A stretch of 64,000 bases of DNA, taken from the NCBI RefSeq assembly GCF_000504285.1, contig NZ_KI632511.1, positions 5,872,154 through 5,936,153 of the forward strand, in the 5' to 3' direction. The notes below the pieces were generated by a model, which searched no databases, was not told where the DNA came from, and was given only the letters and a program-made list of their open reading frames with translations. The position numbers were made by a program, and so were the translations under genes. Shown here piece after piece: positions 7,677 to 15,028 of the stretch. This DNA comes from Actinospica robiniae DSM 44927 (lineage in GTDB: Bacteria > Actinomycetota > Actinomycetes > Streptomycetales > Catenulisporaceae). Each line of letters starts with the position of its first letter. The stretch's first letter is position 1.

Positions 7677-8539
7677 TCCGCGTACTCCGTTGCGATCGTC
7701 GACCACACCGATTCGAACCACGCACGAGCCGCCTCGACAAATTGGGCGCTAGTCGAGGTCTCATCATCGCTGAGCGCGTAGTGGAACAGCGGGACGTCCT
7801 TCCCCATCAGGTCATAGATGGCCACGGGCTCGCCCTTGATCATGACGTTCCGCTCAGTCACCGGGTAGAAGCCGAAGAACGCTTCCTCGCTGTTGAGAAA
7901 GTAGAGCTTGAACAGCGGCGCAGCACCGTGGACGCGCACTTCAGCCGTGGCTGAGCGCACCAGGCCCAGCTCCGCGAGCTCGCCGACCTGGTCCAAGATG
8001 CCGTCGGCCGCACGACGCGTGATGCGCTCTGCTCGCGCCCGAACCATCGGGTCATCCGACTGAGTCTCGGCCCGCGCCGGCAGCGCCATCGGCCTGGTCA
8101 TGTCCGAGAGCAGCACCCGGATCGCAATCGTCTCGGGGGCGAGCTTTCCAACCCGGATCTTATCGAGTGCCTCAGAAATCGCGGCGGCGAGAGTCTCGCC
8201 CGAGAAACCCGCAAAGTCGATGCTGACGTGCTGCTTCGAGAACGCTGCTTCGATGTGGGGGCGCAGTTCGACGGCTCGTTGGGTCTTGGCCCGAACGAAC
8301 ACGCCGCTTCCTTGCCGACTGATGATCAGACGCTCCGACCTCAGCGGGTCGAGGGCTCGCTTGACCGTTTCGCGGGCCACTCCGAAGCGGGCAGCGAGAT
8401 CGGGCTGAGAGGGGAGCTTGTCGCCGGGGGCAAGCTTGCCGGTGAGGATCGCAGCCCTGAGCCGGTCTGTGATCTGCTGCGATGCCTGCTTGGGGTCGTC
8501 GGGATCGAGCTGTCCGAGGAAGTCCAGAACGTCTGTCAT
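7673..8539 (-). CDS. GntR-family repressor (KorSA-like)
   Basis: The protein has 288 residues from ATG 8539; an in-frame upstream start at 8599 is possible. The N-terminal winged HTH is clear (KLAPGDKLPSQPDLAARFGV then ARETVKRALDPL and RQGSGVFV). The C-terminal part (about 110-288) is not a typical UTRA or FCD domain by eye. Members of this type, such as KorSA of pSAM2, repress the excision and transfer genes. Copies of TGGCTAGCCA lie upstream of this gene and in the facing promoter, which fits autorepression plus repression of the rightward transfer operon. It is coupled to the HAD gene by an ATGA overlap. Confidence 0.85.
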   Translation of the reverse strand: MTDVLDFLGQLDPDDPKQASQQITDRLRAAILTGKLAPGDKLPSQPDLAARFGVARETVKRALDPLRSERLIISRQGSGVFVRAKTQRAVELRPHIEAAFSKQHVSIDFAGFSGETLAAAISEALDKIRVGKLAPETIAIRVLLSDMTRPMALPARAETQSDDPMVRARAERITRRAADGILDQVGELAELGLVRSATAEVRVHGAAPLFKLYFLNSEEAFFGFYPVTERNVMIKGEPVAIYDLMGKDVPLFHYALSDDETSTSAQFVEAARAWFESVWSTIATEYAE

Positions 8540-8556
8540 ACCTCCCAGCCTACAGC

Positions 8557-8647
8557 TGACTAGCCAAGCCAGGGAAGTTTTCCGCGATTCGCTTGACATG
8601 GCTAGCCAAGCCGGTCTAGCTTCATCTCATCACCAGATGGCTAGCCA
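8557..8647. promoter_or_regulatory. Divergent control region with three TGGCTAGCCA-type operators
   Basis: The 10-bp palindrome TGGCTAGCCA occurs at 8599-8608 and 8638-8647, and a 9/10 copy (TGACTAGCCA) at 8557-8566. The first perfect copy lies immediately after a TTGACA -35 hexamer (8593-8598) and before a TAGCTT-like -10 (8617-8622, 18-bp spacer), a classic repressor position for the rightward promoter. The 8557 copy is 18 bp upstream of the GntR start. The GntR protein is the likely ligand. Confidence 0.65.
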
Positions 8648-8686
8648 GGTGAGGCAAGCCCCGACACGAGACCGATGGAGATTCTG

Positions 8687-8908
8687 ATGGCTGTTCAGAT
8701 CACTCGCGCTTGGTTCCCCGGCGTCTACGTCCCGATCGCCAACCTCACCGGAGTGGAGATCCTCCCGGCCCGGTCGTGCCGTGTGGAGGCGGCGGTGTCC
8801 AAGGGCACCGTCTTCCACGGCACCCGCGCCCAGGTTCTCGCCGCCGCCCGAGCCCTCCTCGCCGCTGTCAACGAAGCGGACCAGGCCGCCGCCGAGTCCG
8901 CGCAGTAG
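8687..8908 (+). CDS. Small hypothetical protein, first gene after the repressed promoter
   Basis: 73 residues from ATG 8687 (GGAG 6 nt upstream). The N-terminal half is beta-rich (VQITRAWFPGVYVPIANLTGVEIL) and the C-terminus is an Ala-rich helix (AAARALLAAVNEADQAAAE). Small proteins like this open the transfer operon in many AICEs. No known domain. A short hairpin follows. Confidence 0.65.
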   Translation: MAVQITRAWFPGVYVPIANLTGVEILPARSCRVEAAVSKGTVFHGTRAQVLAAARALLAAVNEADQAAAESAQ

Positions 8909-8919
8909 CCCGCTAATCC

Positions 8920-8938
8920 GGGCCGCTTGGGGCGGCCC
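8920..8938 (+). terminator. Short hairpin
   Basis: GGGCCGC / GCGGCCC arms with a 5-nt loop just after the stop of the small gene at 8687. Probably a weak terminator or attenuator. Confidence 0.35.
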
Positions 8939-9070
8939 ACCCAAATACAACTCAAGAGCGGCACGACGCGTCGAACGCCCTGGTCGAACCGGTTGACGAA
9001 AGAGCCCGGAGGCAACTTTGGCGGACGCGATCCCCAAGACCCTGACTTACTCGCACTCTTGGAGTCGACC

Positions 9071-9475
9071 ATGGCCCAGACCATGCCCCAACGCAACAGC
9101 CCGGTTCGCCCGCTGCGAGCCTCCACCGTCACCGCCATGGTGGAAACGGCCGGCGGAGTCACCCGAAAGTTCGTCATCTGCCCCGCGTGCCGTAGCTACA
9201 CCCAGGTCAAGCGCAATGGACTGGTCGCGCACGACGACAGCAACGGCACCCGGTGCGTCAACTCCCGCCGCGCGCTGATCAATAACCTGACGGACGCCCA
9301 GTGGACGAGCGCATACGCCGCCGCGTCGCGCCATGCCGGACAGATCCGCTCTTCCCGCTCGTTCTGCAAGCCCCAGCCCCAGACATCGGAATCGGTCGTC
9401 GACCTGGCCCGCCGCCGGGGCAAGGAGATCGAAGCGCGTGCCGCGATCGGTCGTCTCGAACGCGCTCTCGCCTGA
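9071..9475 (+). CDS. Small zinc-ribbon-like element protein
   Basis: 134 residues from ATG 9071 (TTGGAG upstream). The middle carries CPAC, then VAHDDSNGTRC, a possible Cys2-His/Cys zinc site, within FVICPACRSYTQVKRNG. The tail is basic and helical (RRRGKEIEARAAIGRLERAL). Function unknown. It lies between the repressor-controlled promoter and the spread genes, so it probably belongs to the transfer region. A long hairpin follows. Confidence 0.6.
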   Translation: MAQTMPQRNSPVRPLRASTVTAMVETAGGVTRKFVICPACRSYTQVKRNGLVAHDDSNGTRCVNSRRALINNLTDAQWTSAYAAASRHAGQIRSSRSFCKPQPQTSESVVDLARRRGKEIEARAAIGRLERALA

Positions 9476-9490
9476 CCCGCTCTCTCACGC

Positions 9491-9527
9491 CCTCGCCCCG
9501 GTCACGACTCGCGTGACCGGGGCGAGG
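9491..9527 (+). terminator. Strong hairpin
   Basis: 15-bp perfect arms (CCTCGCCCCGGTCAC and complement) with a 7-nt loop, 15 bp after the zinc-ribbon gene. Likely a terminator. Confidence 0.6.
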
Positions 9528-9563
9528 CGTTCCCTGGCCCTATCACCGGTTTCGGAGGCCACC

Positions 9564-10046
9564 GTGAATCGTCCTGTTCCCAACTCCGCGTCGCTGGTCA
9601 TCCGCGACGCGCAAAGCACTGACGACCTCGCCGAGCTACGCGACGTGCTCACCCGCGCCCACAGTGCTGGCGCGGCGGTCACCGTCGTCTACGCCCCTAC
9701 CAGCGTCACTCATCACCACGCCGCACCCGCCGTGGTCGCCACCACACCGGCCGCCCAGCCCTACGCGGCCCCGGCCGGCCATCCCGGCATCGACGTCGAC
9801 CTGACCTGCTACGGCAGCGGCGGATACGCGGCCCTGCCGACGAACCTGGCACCGCTTCCCGCTGTGGGCGAGTCGCGCACTGTTGCGCCGCTGGTGCTGC
9901 TGCTGTCGACCTGGGCCGGTGGCGGCTCCGCCGTTGCTGTGGCGTTGACCTCAGGCAACCCGTACGCCGTCGCCGCGCTCGTTCTCGCGTTCTTCGGCGC
10001 CGGCGGCTCGCTCGCCGCGCTGCACAGACACGACTCTCGGCCCTGA
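9564..10046 (+). CDS. Small membrane protein, SpdB-like
   Basis: 160 residues from GTG 9564 (CGGAGG upstream). An N-terminal polar region with IRDAQSTDDLAELRDVL is followed by an Ala/Pro/His-rich linker and two hydrophobic segments near residues 107-125 and 133-152 (APLVLLLSTWAGG; AVAALVLAFFGAGG). Size, topology and place before the DNA pump resemble the Spd spread proteins of Streptomyces conjugative plasmids, which help plasmid spread within the mycelium. The assignment rests on topology and context. Confidence 0.6.
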   Translation: MNRPVPNSASLVIRDAQSTDDLAELRDVLTRAHSAGAAVTVVYAPTSVTHHHAAPAVVATTPAAQPYAAPAGHPGIDVDLTCYGSGGYAALPTNLAPLPAVGESRTVAPLVLLLSTWAGGGSAVAVALTSGNPYAVAALVLAFFGAGGSLAALHRHDSRP

Positions 10047-10138
10047 CGGCCCACGACCGGCGGCAGGCGCCTGTGAAGGGCGCTGCCGTCGCACATGGGC
10101 AATCAGCCCGGCTCCGCTAGGTGAAGGAGATGCCTGTT

Positions 10139-10525
10139 ATGGCGAACCTGACGATCCTCTCGTTCGGCTACCTGCACGAGGTGCCGGACGCGACCATGAC
10201 TGTGGACCTGCGTCAGATCCTGCGCGACCCGCACATCGACCCGGCACTGCGCGCCAAGGACGCCCGCGACGCCGAAGTGTTCGCGAAGGTCGCCGGCACC
10301 TTCGGCGCGCTCGAACTGGCCGACCGGCTGCGCGAGGTCGGCGCCGTGCTCAGCATGCTCGCGCAGGTCACCGGCCACCCGACCACCCTCGCGATCGGCT
10401 GCGCGGGCGGGCGGCACCGCTCCGCCGCCCTGGCGATGCTCATCGCCGACGAACTGACCGCCGAGGGCCACGAAGTCACCGTGACCCACCTGCACGTCGA
10501 CCGGCCCGTCGTCGCCCGCTCGTGA
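10139..10525 (+). CDS. Stand-alone RapZ C-terminal-domain protein
   Basis: 128 residues from ATG 10139 (AAGGAG 9 nt upstream; ATG 10130 is too close to the SD). It matches the C-terminal domain of RapZ/YvcJ: an SFGYLHEVPDA start, a VDLRQILRDPHIDPALR segment and the signature AIGCAGGRHRSAALA. The N-terminal P-loop kinase domain of RapZ is absent. In E. coli the C-terminal domain binds regulatory RNA and a sugar-nucleotide signal; a role in this element is unknown. Similar short proteins occur in actinobacteria under the label ATPase. Confidence 0.8.
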   Translation: MANLTILSFGYLHEVPDATMTVDLRQILRDPHIDPALRAKDARDAEVFAKVAGTFGALELADRLREVGAVLSMLAQVTGHPTTLAIGCAGGRHRSAALAMLIADELTAEGHEVTVTHLHVDRPVVARS

Positions 10526-10614
10526 CCGGCTTCGCCGCCGTCCGCGCCGCCCTGTCCCTTGGAGCATGACCCAATCTGCGCCCTGCCGAAACGATGCTCG
10601 CTCCGAGAAACGGC

Positions 10615-10791
10615 TTAACGCCGCTGTCTCCGGCGTATCGCCGCATTCACGGCTGCTGGCGCGAAGAGCCCCATCGGCGTAAACCCTCGGGTCAGCGGCA
10701 CCTCATTGTCCAGGGCGAGTGCCAAAAGGATCACTACCGCCGAGATCAACACCAGGGCCCGGCGCGGGTGACGGTCGATCCACTTCAGCAC
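10615..10791 (-). CDS. Tiny membrane protein, paralog 1 (58 aa)
   Basis: GTG at 10789-10791 opens VLKWIDRHPRRALVL followed by a hydrophobic helix (ISAVVILLALAL), a short DNEVPLTRG turn and a basic tail (RRRQRR). It is paralogous to the gene at 10823-11017 (VLKW.D.HP.R.LVL). There is no SD: a -35/-10 pair is placed so that transcription would begin at or next to the GTG, which suggests a leaderless mRNA. It runs against the transfer operon. Confidence 0.65.
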   Translation of the reverse strand: MLKWIDRHPRRALVLISAVVILLALALDNEVPLTRGFTPMGLFAPAAVNAAIRRRQRR

Positions 10792-10797
10792 CCTCGG

Positions 10798-10826
10798 ATG
10801 TTGACATGCGCGCGGGCGGCGGTCAA
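10798..10826 (-). promoter_or_regulatory. Promoter for a leaderless small gene (paralog 1)
   Basis: On the minus strand: TTGACC (10826-10821), a 17-bp spacer, CAACAT (10803-10798), then 6 nt to GTG. The -35 hexamer includes the TGA stop of paralog 2. The same arrangement recurs in front of paralog 2. Confidence 0.55.
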
Positions 10827-11017
10827 CCCGCGTTCCGCCGGTGCCTGCGAGCGATGAAAGCCAACGACATCGCCAGATTCAGCATGGCCGCCACGGCCAC
10901 CACATCCCCCATATCGGACAGGGGCGCCGCGTATATCCCGACGATTCCGGCGACGGCTACGACCAGCTCCAGCAATACCAGGATTCGAATCGGATGCTCA
11001 TCCGCCCACTTCAACAC
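10823..11017 (-). CDS. Tiny membrane protein, paralog 2 (64 aa)
   Basis: GTG at 11015-11017 opens VLKWADEHPIRILVL, then two hydrophobic stretches (ELVVAVAGIVGIYA and VVAVAAMLNLAMSLAFI) and an ARRHRRNAG tail. It is paralogous to 10615-10791 and lies directly upstream of it on the same strand. An in-frame extension upstream exists, but it would read through the promoter block shared with paralog 1, so the conserved VLKW start is preferred. Confidence 0.65.
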   Translation of the reverse strand: MLKWADEHPIRILVLLELVVAVAGIVGIYAAPLSDMGDVVAVAAMLNLAMSLAFIARRHRRNAG

Positions 11018-11023
11018 GCTCGC

Positions 11024-11052
11024 ATGTTGACATGTACGCGGGTACCGGTCAA
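11024..11052 (-). promoter_or_regulatory. Promoter for a leaderless small gene (paralog 2)
   Basis: On the minus strand: TTGACC (11052-11047), a 17-bp spacer, CAACAT (11029-11024), then 6 nt to GTG, as for paralog 1. The hexamers and the ATGTCAACAT block are kept between copies while most spacer bases differ. Confidence 0.55.
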
Positions 11053-11131
11053 CTGGTGGGACGAAATCGCCGCTCACCTCCACGTGCCCCGATCGGGGCA
11101 CGACCCAACGCCACCACCAGCACGACCCGCC

Positions 11132-11158
11132 CGGGCCCTGGCTTTCCGCCAGGGCCCG
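11132..11158 (+). terminator. Hairpin upstream of the DUF2637 gene
   Basis: CGGGCCCTGGC arms with a 5-nt loop, 41 bp before the ATG at 11200. It could stop readthrough from upstream or act as an attenuator in the leader of the DUF2637 gene. Confidence 0.5.
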
Positions 11159-11199
11159 CCCTCGTCTGCCCAAATCCTTGAGATCGGATGTGATCCCGC

Positions 11200-12198
11200 A
11201 TGTCCACCACCACATACGAAGCGGCTCCGGCGCCGATCAACGGCCATCGGTTCGACCGCTCTCCACCCTTCACTGAGCTCGACCCGACCCCGCCGCCGGA
11301 CCGTGCCGCTTCCCGTCTCTCCGGCGGATGGACGGTACTGACCGCCATTACCGGCCTGTTGGCTGTTTACCTCGCACTCGGCGGCATGACGCTCTCGTTC
11401 CGTGCGGTCTCCGCGGAGATGCGGCCGGCGTTCGGGGCGTGGGCATGGCTGGTGCCGGTGGTCGCAGACCTGTCCGTCCTGGTGTTCTCTGGGGTCGACC
11501 TGGTCTTGGAGAAGCTCGACATGCCCCACCCGCTGGCCCGATGGACCGTGTACGGCGCGACCTTCGGCACGGTGTATCTGAACTACACCGCTGGCGGAGA
11601 CGCCGCCGGTCGCGTCGCGCACGTGCTGATGCCCTCGATCTGGGTTGTGTTCATCGAACTGATGCGACACATCGTGCGGCGCCGGGTCAGCCTGGAGACC
11701 GGCCGACGCCGTGACCCGATCCCGGCCGCGCGCTGGTTCCTCGCCCCGTGGCCGACCGCGAAACTTTGGCGGCGGATGGTGCTGTGGCGCATCAACTCCT
11801 ACACCGCCGCACTCGCCGCCGAGCGGCGACGCCTGGCGGCTATCGCCGTGGTCCGCGAGACGCACGGACGCGCGTGGCGCTGGCGCGTCTCGCCGCTGCT
11901 GCGCATGCAGATCGCCATGGGCGAACTCGGCGCCGAACAGCTCAACGCCCAGATCACGGACCGGAGCGACGGCCACAACAGCGGCCAGGAGACGGCCATG
12001 GACTCGGCCGACGACGGCCAGGGAGACAGCCAAGAGTCGGCCAAGCCCCGGCCGAAGCGTCGGCCGTCGCGCGGCCAGTCGACGGCCGAGAAGGTGGCCA
12101 AGCTGACGGCCACTCACCCCGACTGGTCGGCCGCGCAGGTGGCCGAGAAGCTCGAAATCGGCGAGCGCACGGCCCGCCGCTACATGACCGGCAAATAG
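11200..12198 (+). CDS. DUF2637 membrane protein with C-terminal HTH
   Basis: The protein has 332 residues. The N-terminal half holds about four hydrophobic segments (near residues 46-66, 77-105, 113-130 and 137-157), as in DUF2637 proteins found next to DNA pumps in AICEs. A basic cytoplasmic region follows (VRRRVSLETGRRRDP). The last 35 residues form a helix-turn-helix (DWSAAQVAEKLEIGERTARR), so the protein may bind DNA at the membrane. The SD is weak. A 16-bp perfect hairpin separates it from the pump gene. Confidence 0.8.
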   Translation: MSTTTYEAAPAPINGHRFDRSPPFTELDPTPPPDRAASRLSGGWTVLTAITGLLAVYLALGGMTLSFRAVSAEMRPAFGAWAWLVPVVADLSVLVFSGVDLVLEKLDMPHPLARWTVYGATFGTVYLNYTAGGDAAGRVAHVLMPSIWVVFIELMRHIVRRRVSLETGRRRDPIPAARWFLAPWPTAKLWRRMVLWRINSYTAALAAERRRLAAIAVVRETHGRAWRWRVSPLLRMQIAMGELGAEQLNAQITDRSDGHNSGQETAMDSADDGQGDSQESAKPRPKRRPSRGQSTAEKVAKLTATHPDWSAAQVAEKLEIGERTARRYMTGK

Positions 12199-12214
12199 CT
12201 CCGCACTCGTCACT

Positions 12215-12252
12215 GTCCGGCCCGGATCGCCACCACGCGATCCGGGCCGGAC
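12215..12252 (+). terminator. Perfect 16-bp hairpin before the pump gene
   Basis: Arms 12215-12230 and 12237-12252 are exact complements with a 6-nt loop. It lies between the DUF2637 gene and a 15-codon ORF, where it can act as a terminator or attenuator limiting pump expression. Confidence 0.65.
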
Positions 12253-12273
12253 TGCTTCCAAGGGAGTCAGCCC

Positions 12274-12321
12274 ATGGCCGACACGGCCGACCAGTCCGCT
12301 CACGAAGACAAGCAGCGATAG
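12274..12321 (+). CDS. 15-codon micro-ORF (possible leader peptide)
   Basis: ATG with GGGAG 6-7 nt upstream encodes MADTADQSAHEDKQR and stops 16 bp before the ATG of the pump gene; the pump's SD lies just after its stop. It could couple translation into the pump gene or be a chance ORF. Confidence 0.35.
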   Translation: MADTADQSAHEDKQR

Positions 12322-12337
12322 GAAGGAGGGCCCTGCT

Positions 12338-14545
12338 ATGTCCATCGAAACCGAGCCCGTAAACGGCCACGCCCACCCGAACGCCGACGTGCGAGTCATC
12401 ATCGGAGAACTCGCGGACGGCACGTCGACCTCGACGCCGCGCAGCGTCGCTACGACCGCGCAGCGCGCTCGCCTGGCCCGTCAAATTCGCCGATCCCGCC
12501 GCGCCCTGCGACTCGCCCGCTCCGGGCGTGTTCGGGCCGTCGCATTCGTCCGGCACGAAACCACCCGCGCCGTCGCCCGCTTCCTGGCGCGCGAGATCGT
12601 GTACACGCTGGTTGGGAGCAGGGTCGTTGCGGGGTGGATCCGCGACGCCCTGACCAACTCGCCGCAGCGCCGGATGATGAAGTCCGCTGCGGCCGTGGGC
12701 GATCACGCGATGGCCCTGGAGTGGGAGGCGCGCGCCGCCGCTCACGCCCAGGCTCGCCGCGAGTGGGTCATGACCCTGCTCGCCGCTCCGGTCCACATCG
12801 CGCGCGGCGCTGCCTACGTCGCCGGGGGCATGCTCGCCCTCGGCATCGCAATGACCTGGAAGTCCGGCCACCCGGGCGAGGTTCTCGCCCCGTTCATCGG
12901 GGTCGCCGACGTCATCGACGCCGTGACCGGGTTCGTCTCTGCGACGTGGCGCCCGGCTCTGACCGCCTCGCCCTTCCTGACCGCCGCTTTCTGTTCCTGG
13001 GCTGGGCACACCAGGGGCGAGATCCCCGCCCGCTTCGCCCCGGCCGGACAGACCCCGGACACGGTTGCTATCACCCCGTCCATCGTCGTCACCGCGCTGC
13101 GCGACCTCGGCATTGCCGCGATGCGCAAAGCGATCACGGACATGGCCGACGCCGGCGCCGCCATGCTCTCCCCGATCCGGATTGCCGGATGCGGCGTGGA
13201 AGTCGATGTCACCCTTCCGTCCGGCGTGTCCACCGAGGAAGTCCAGAACCGCCGGCGCAAGCTCGCCGAGAACCTCGGTCGTCACCGCCACGAACTGTTC
13301 ATCACGATCCCGGAGGCTGCGCGCACGGTGCGGCTGTGGATCGCTGATTCCGGCGCTCTGGACGAACCGATCGGCCCGTCCCCGCTCGTTCTGGACTCCA
13401 CCATGGGCGCGGACTGGCGTACCGGCCGGGCCCCGTGGGGCGTCGACCTGCGCGGCGACGCCGTGGGCGTGTCCGTATTCCAGCGCCACCAGCTGGTCAC
13501 CGGCCTGTCCAACCAGGGCAAGACCGCGAGTCTGCGAGCTCTGGCGTTGTGGCTGGCGCAAGACCCGACCGTGGAACTGTGGATCGCGGACCTCAAGGGC
13601 GTGGGCGACTGGGCCATGTTCGAAGGCCTCGCCACGCGGTTGATCCAGGGCCCGACCGATGAGCACGTGATCGAGACCACGCACATGCTTGAAGACGCGA
13701 TCGAGGAGATGGAGCGGCGCATCATGGCGCTCGCCGAGTCCGGCTCGACGGAGGGCATTACGCGCGAGATGGAGCGTACGCCCGGCTCCGGGTTCCACCC
13801 GCTGGTCGTCATCGTCGATGAGGCTCAGGTGGCGTTCATGTGCCCGGCCAAGGGAGATGACGGGCGCCCCTACGGTGGATCCAAGGCCACGTCTCGCTAC
13901 TTCATGGCTGCCCGCAAGCTGCACAACCAGGGCCGTGCGCTCAACGAGACCCTTTGGCAGGGCACGCAGGACCCGACCGACCAGAACCTGCCCAAGCTGG
14001 TGCGCGAGGGTGCGCACACCCGGGCGTCCCTCGCACTCGGCACCGAGTCGCAGTCGCGGATGGCGTTGGGAGACAAGGCCGTCGACGGCGGAGCCGCGCC
14101 GCACGAACTGCGCCAAGGCCTCGACAAGGGCACGCTCGTGGTCGCGGGCGACGGGGTCAAGCTCGCTCCGGGACAGTCCTCGGTGACGGTGCGCACGCAC
14201 TTCATCGGTGGCGATGACGCGGTCACCCTCGCGGAGCGGGCCAAGGCCAAGCGGAAGGCGATCGTCACCAACGCCCGCAGGGCGGAGGCGGAAGCCAACC
14301 GGGACTTGCTCGCCGACCTCGCCGAGATCCTCGGCGCCGAACCCGTTCCGGTCGCCGACGTGCCCCCGCTGCTGCGCGACCTCGCCCCCGGATACAAGCC
14401 GTACGCCGGTCTGTCCGGCAAGGCGCTGCGCGAGCAGCTCGCCACGCTCGGGGTCAAGGTCGCTTCCACTGGCAACCGGTGGCCGGTCGACCCCGCCGAG
14501 ATTCGCAAGGCCCTGGCACTCCGCTCGGTCGACGACGCCGATTGA
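12338..14545 (+). CDS. FtsK/SpoIIIE-family DNA translocase (TraB-like)
   Basis: 735 residues, ATG 12338 after GAAGGAGG. It has a polar basic N-terminus, membrane-associated segments near residues 145-215, a Walker A GLSNQGKTA at about 390, Walker B LVVIVDEAQ at about 489, and a C-terminal winged-helix-like end (GLSGKALREQLATLGVKV). Known TraB proteins form hexamers that move double-stranded plasmid DNA between mycelial cells and recognise short repeats in the clt locus through the C-terminal domain. A repeat cluster follows directly downstream. Confidence 0.92.
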   Translation: MSIETEPVNGHAHPNADVRVIIGELADGTSTSTPRSVATTAQRARLARQIRRSRRALRLARSGRVRAVAFVRHETTRAVARFLAREIVYTLVGSRVVAGWIRDALTNSPQRRMMKSAAAVGDHAMALEWEARAAAHAQARREWVMTLLAAPVHIARGAAYVAGGMLALGIAMTWKSGHPGEVLAPFIGVADVIDAVTGFVSATWRPALTASPFLTAAFCSWAGHTRGEIPARFAPAGQTPDTVAITPSIVVTALRDLGIAAMRKAITDMADAGAAMLSPIRIAGCGVEVDVTLPSGVSTEEVQNRRRKLAENLGRHRHELFITIPEAARTVRLWIADSGALDEPIGPSPLVLDSTMGADWRTGRAPWGVDLRGDAVGVSVFQRHQLVTGLSNQGKTASLRALALWLAQDPTVELWIADLKGVGDWAMFEGLATRLIQGPTDEHVIETTHMLEDAIEEMERRIMALAESGSTEGITREMERTPGSGFHPLVVIVDEAQVAFMCPAKGDDGRPYGGSKATSRYFMAARKLHNQGRALNETLWQGTQDPTDQNLPKLVREGAHTRASLALGTESQSRMALGDKAVDGGAAPHELRQGLDKGTLVVAGDGVKLAPGQSSVTVRTHFIGGDDAVTLAERAKAKRKAIVTNARRAEAEANRDLLADLAEILGAEPVPVADVPPLLRDLAPGYKPYAGLSGKALREQLATLGVKVASTGNRWPVDPAEIRKALALRSVDDAD

Positions 14546-14564
14546 AGTTAGCCGCATCCACAGC

Positions 14565-14595
14565 CCTCGGACCCCCAATTCCGGGGGGTCCGAGG
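14565..14595 (+). terminator. Hairpin after the pump gene
   Basis: 12-bp arms CCTCGGACCCCC and complement with a 7-nt loop, 20 bp after the pump gene's stop. It marks the left edge of the repeat cluster. Confidence 0.65.
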
Positions 14596-14620
14596 GGTGT
14601 CCGCGCACCCTCCAAACCGA

Positions 14621-14709
14621 CCTAACTTCCTAACTTTCCGCTGATCAGGGCGTTTTCCGCTGGGTTAGGTGCCCCAGTTACGAACCTAACCCGCTCGCCC
14701 CAACCTAAC
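14621..14709. repeat. CCTAAC repeat cluster, candidate clt (pump recognition) locus
   Basis: CCTAAC occurs at 14621-14626, 14629-14634, 14685-14690 and 14704-14709, and on the other strand at 14664-14669. Four of the five read ACCTAAC. A partial copy (GTTAG) lies at 14548-14552. The block is locally less GC-rich than its surroundings and sits between two hairpins just after the FtsK/TraB-type gene. In pSVH1-type plasmids the 8-bp recognition repeats of TraB lie at this place, so a clt role is likely. An origin with iterons is the alternative. Confidence 0.5.
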
Positions 14710-14743
14710 TCCATGTCCGAACACCGAATTCAGTCCCATCGGC

Positions 14744-14768
14744 GGCCCCGGAACCCGATTCCGGGGCC
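14744..14768 (+). terminator. Hairpin at the right edge of the repeat cluster
   Basis: GGCCCCGGAA arms with a 5-nt loop, 39 bp before the start of the next small gene. Confidence 0.5.
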
Positions 14769-14807
14769 ATTGCGCTTGCCCAACCCATCGACCGATTGGA
14801 GACCAGA

Positions 14808-15005
14808 TTGACCCCGGACGCTCACACCCTCGCCCTCGGCATGGCGGTCTACCCACTCGTCTATGCCGGCGGCTCCGCCCTCGCCCGACGCGGACGCCGC
14901 TCCCGCACCGCGGTTCCTTCCGTCCGCGATGCCAAGCGCGCCGCGCGACGCGAGACCCGCCGCGCTCTCAAGCGCGAGCGCCGCAAGGCTGCCCGCCGCC
15001 GCTGA
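14808..15005 (+). CDS. Small basic protein with one hydrophobic segment
   Basis: 65 residues from TTG 14808 (GGAG 6 nt upstream; TTG 14796 overlaps that SD). A short hydrophobic stretch (LALGMAVYPLVYAGGSAL) is followed by a tail dominated by Arg, Lys and Ala (RAARRETRRALKRERRKAARRR). It may be a membrane-tethered nucleic-acid-binding peptide. It heads a run of small same-strand genes. Confidence 0.55.
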   Translation: MTPDAHTLALGMAVYPLVYAGGSALARRGRRSRTAVPSVRDAKRAARRETRRALKRERRKAARRR

Positions 15006-15028
15006 CCCACGGACCCAGGAGCGAACCG

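Noticed and set aside
11954-14608. An 884-codon open frame on the minus strand
   Set aside because: It is the mirror of the TraB-like gene. High GC at third positions leaves stop-free antisense frames; its peptide is low-complexity Arg/Gly/Ala without domains.
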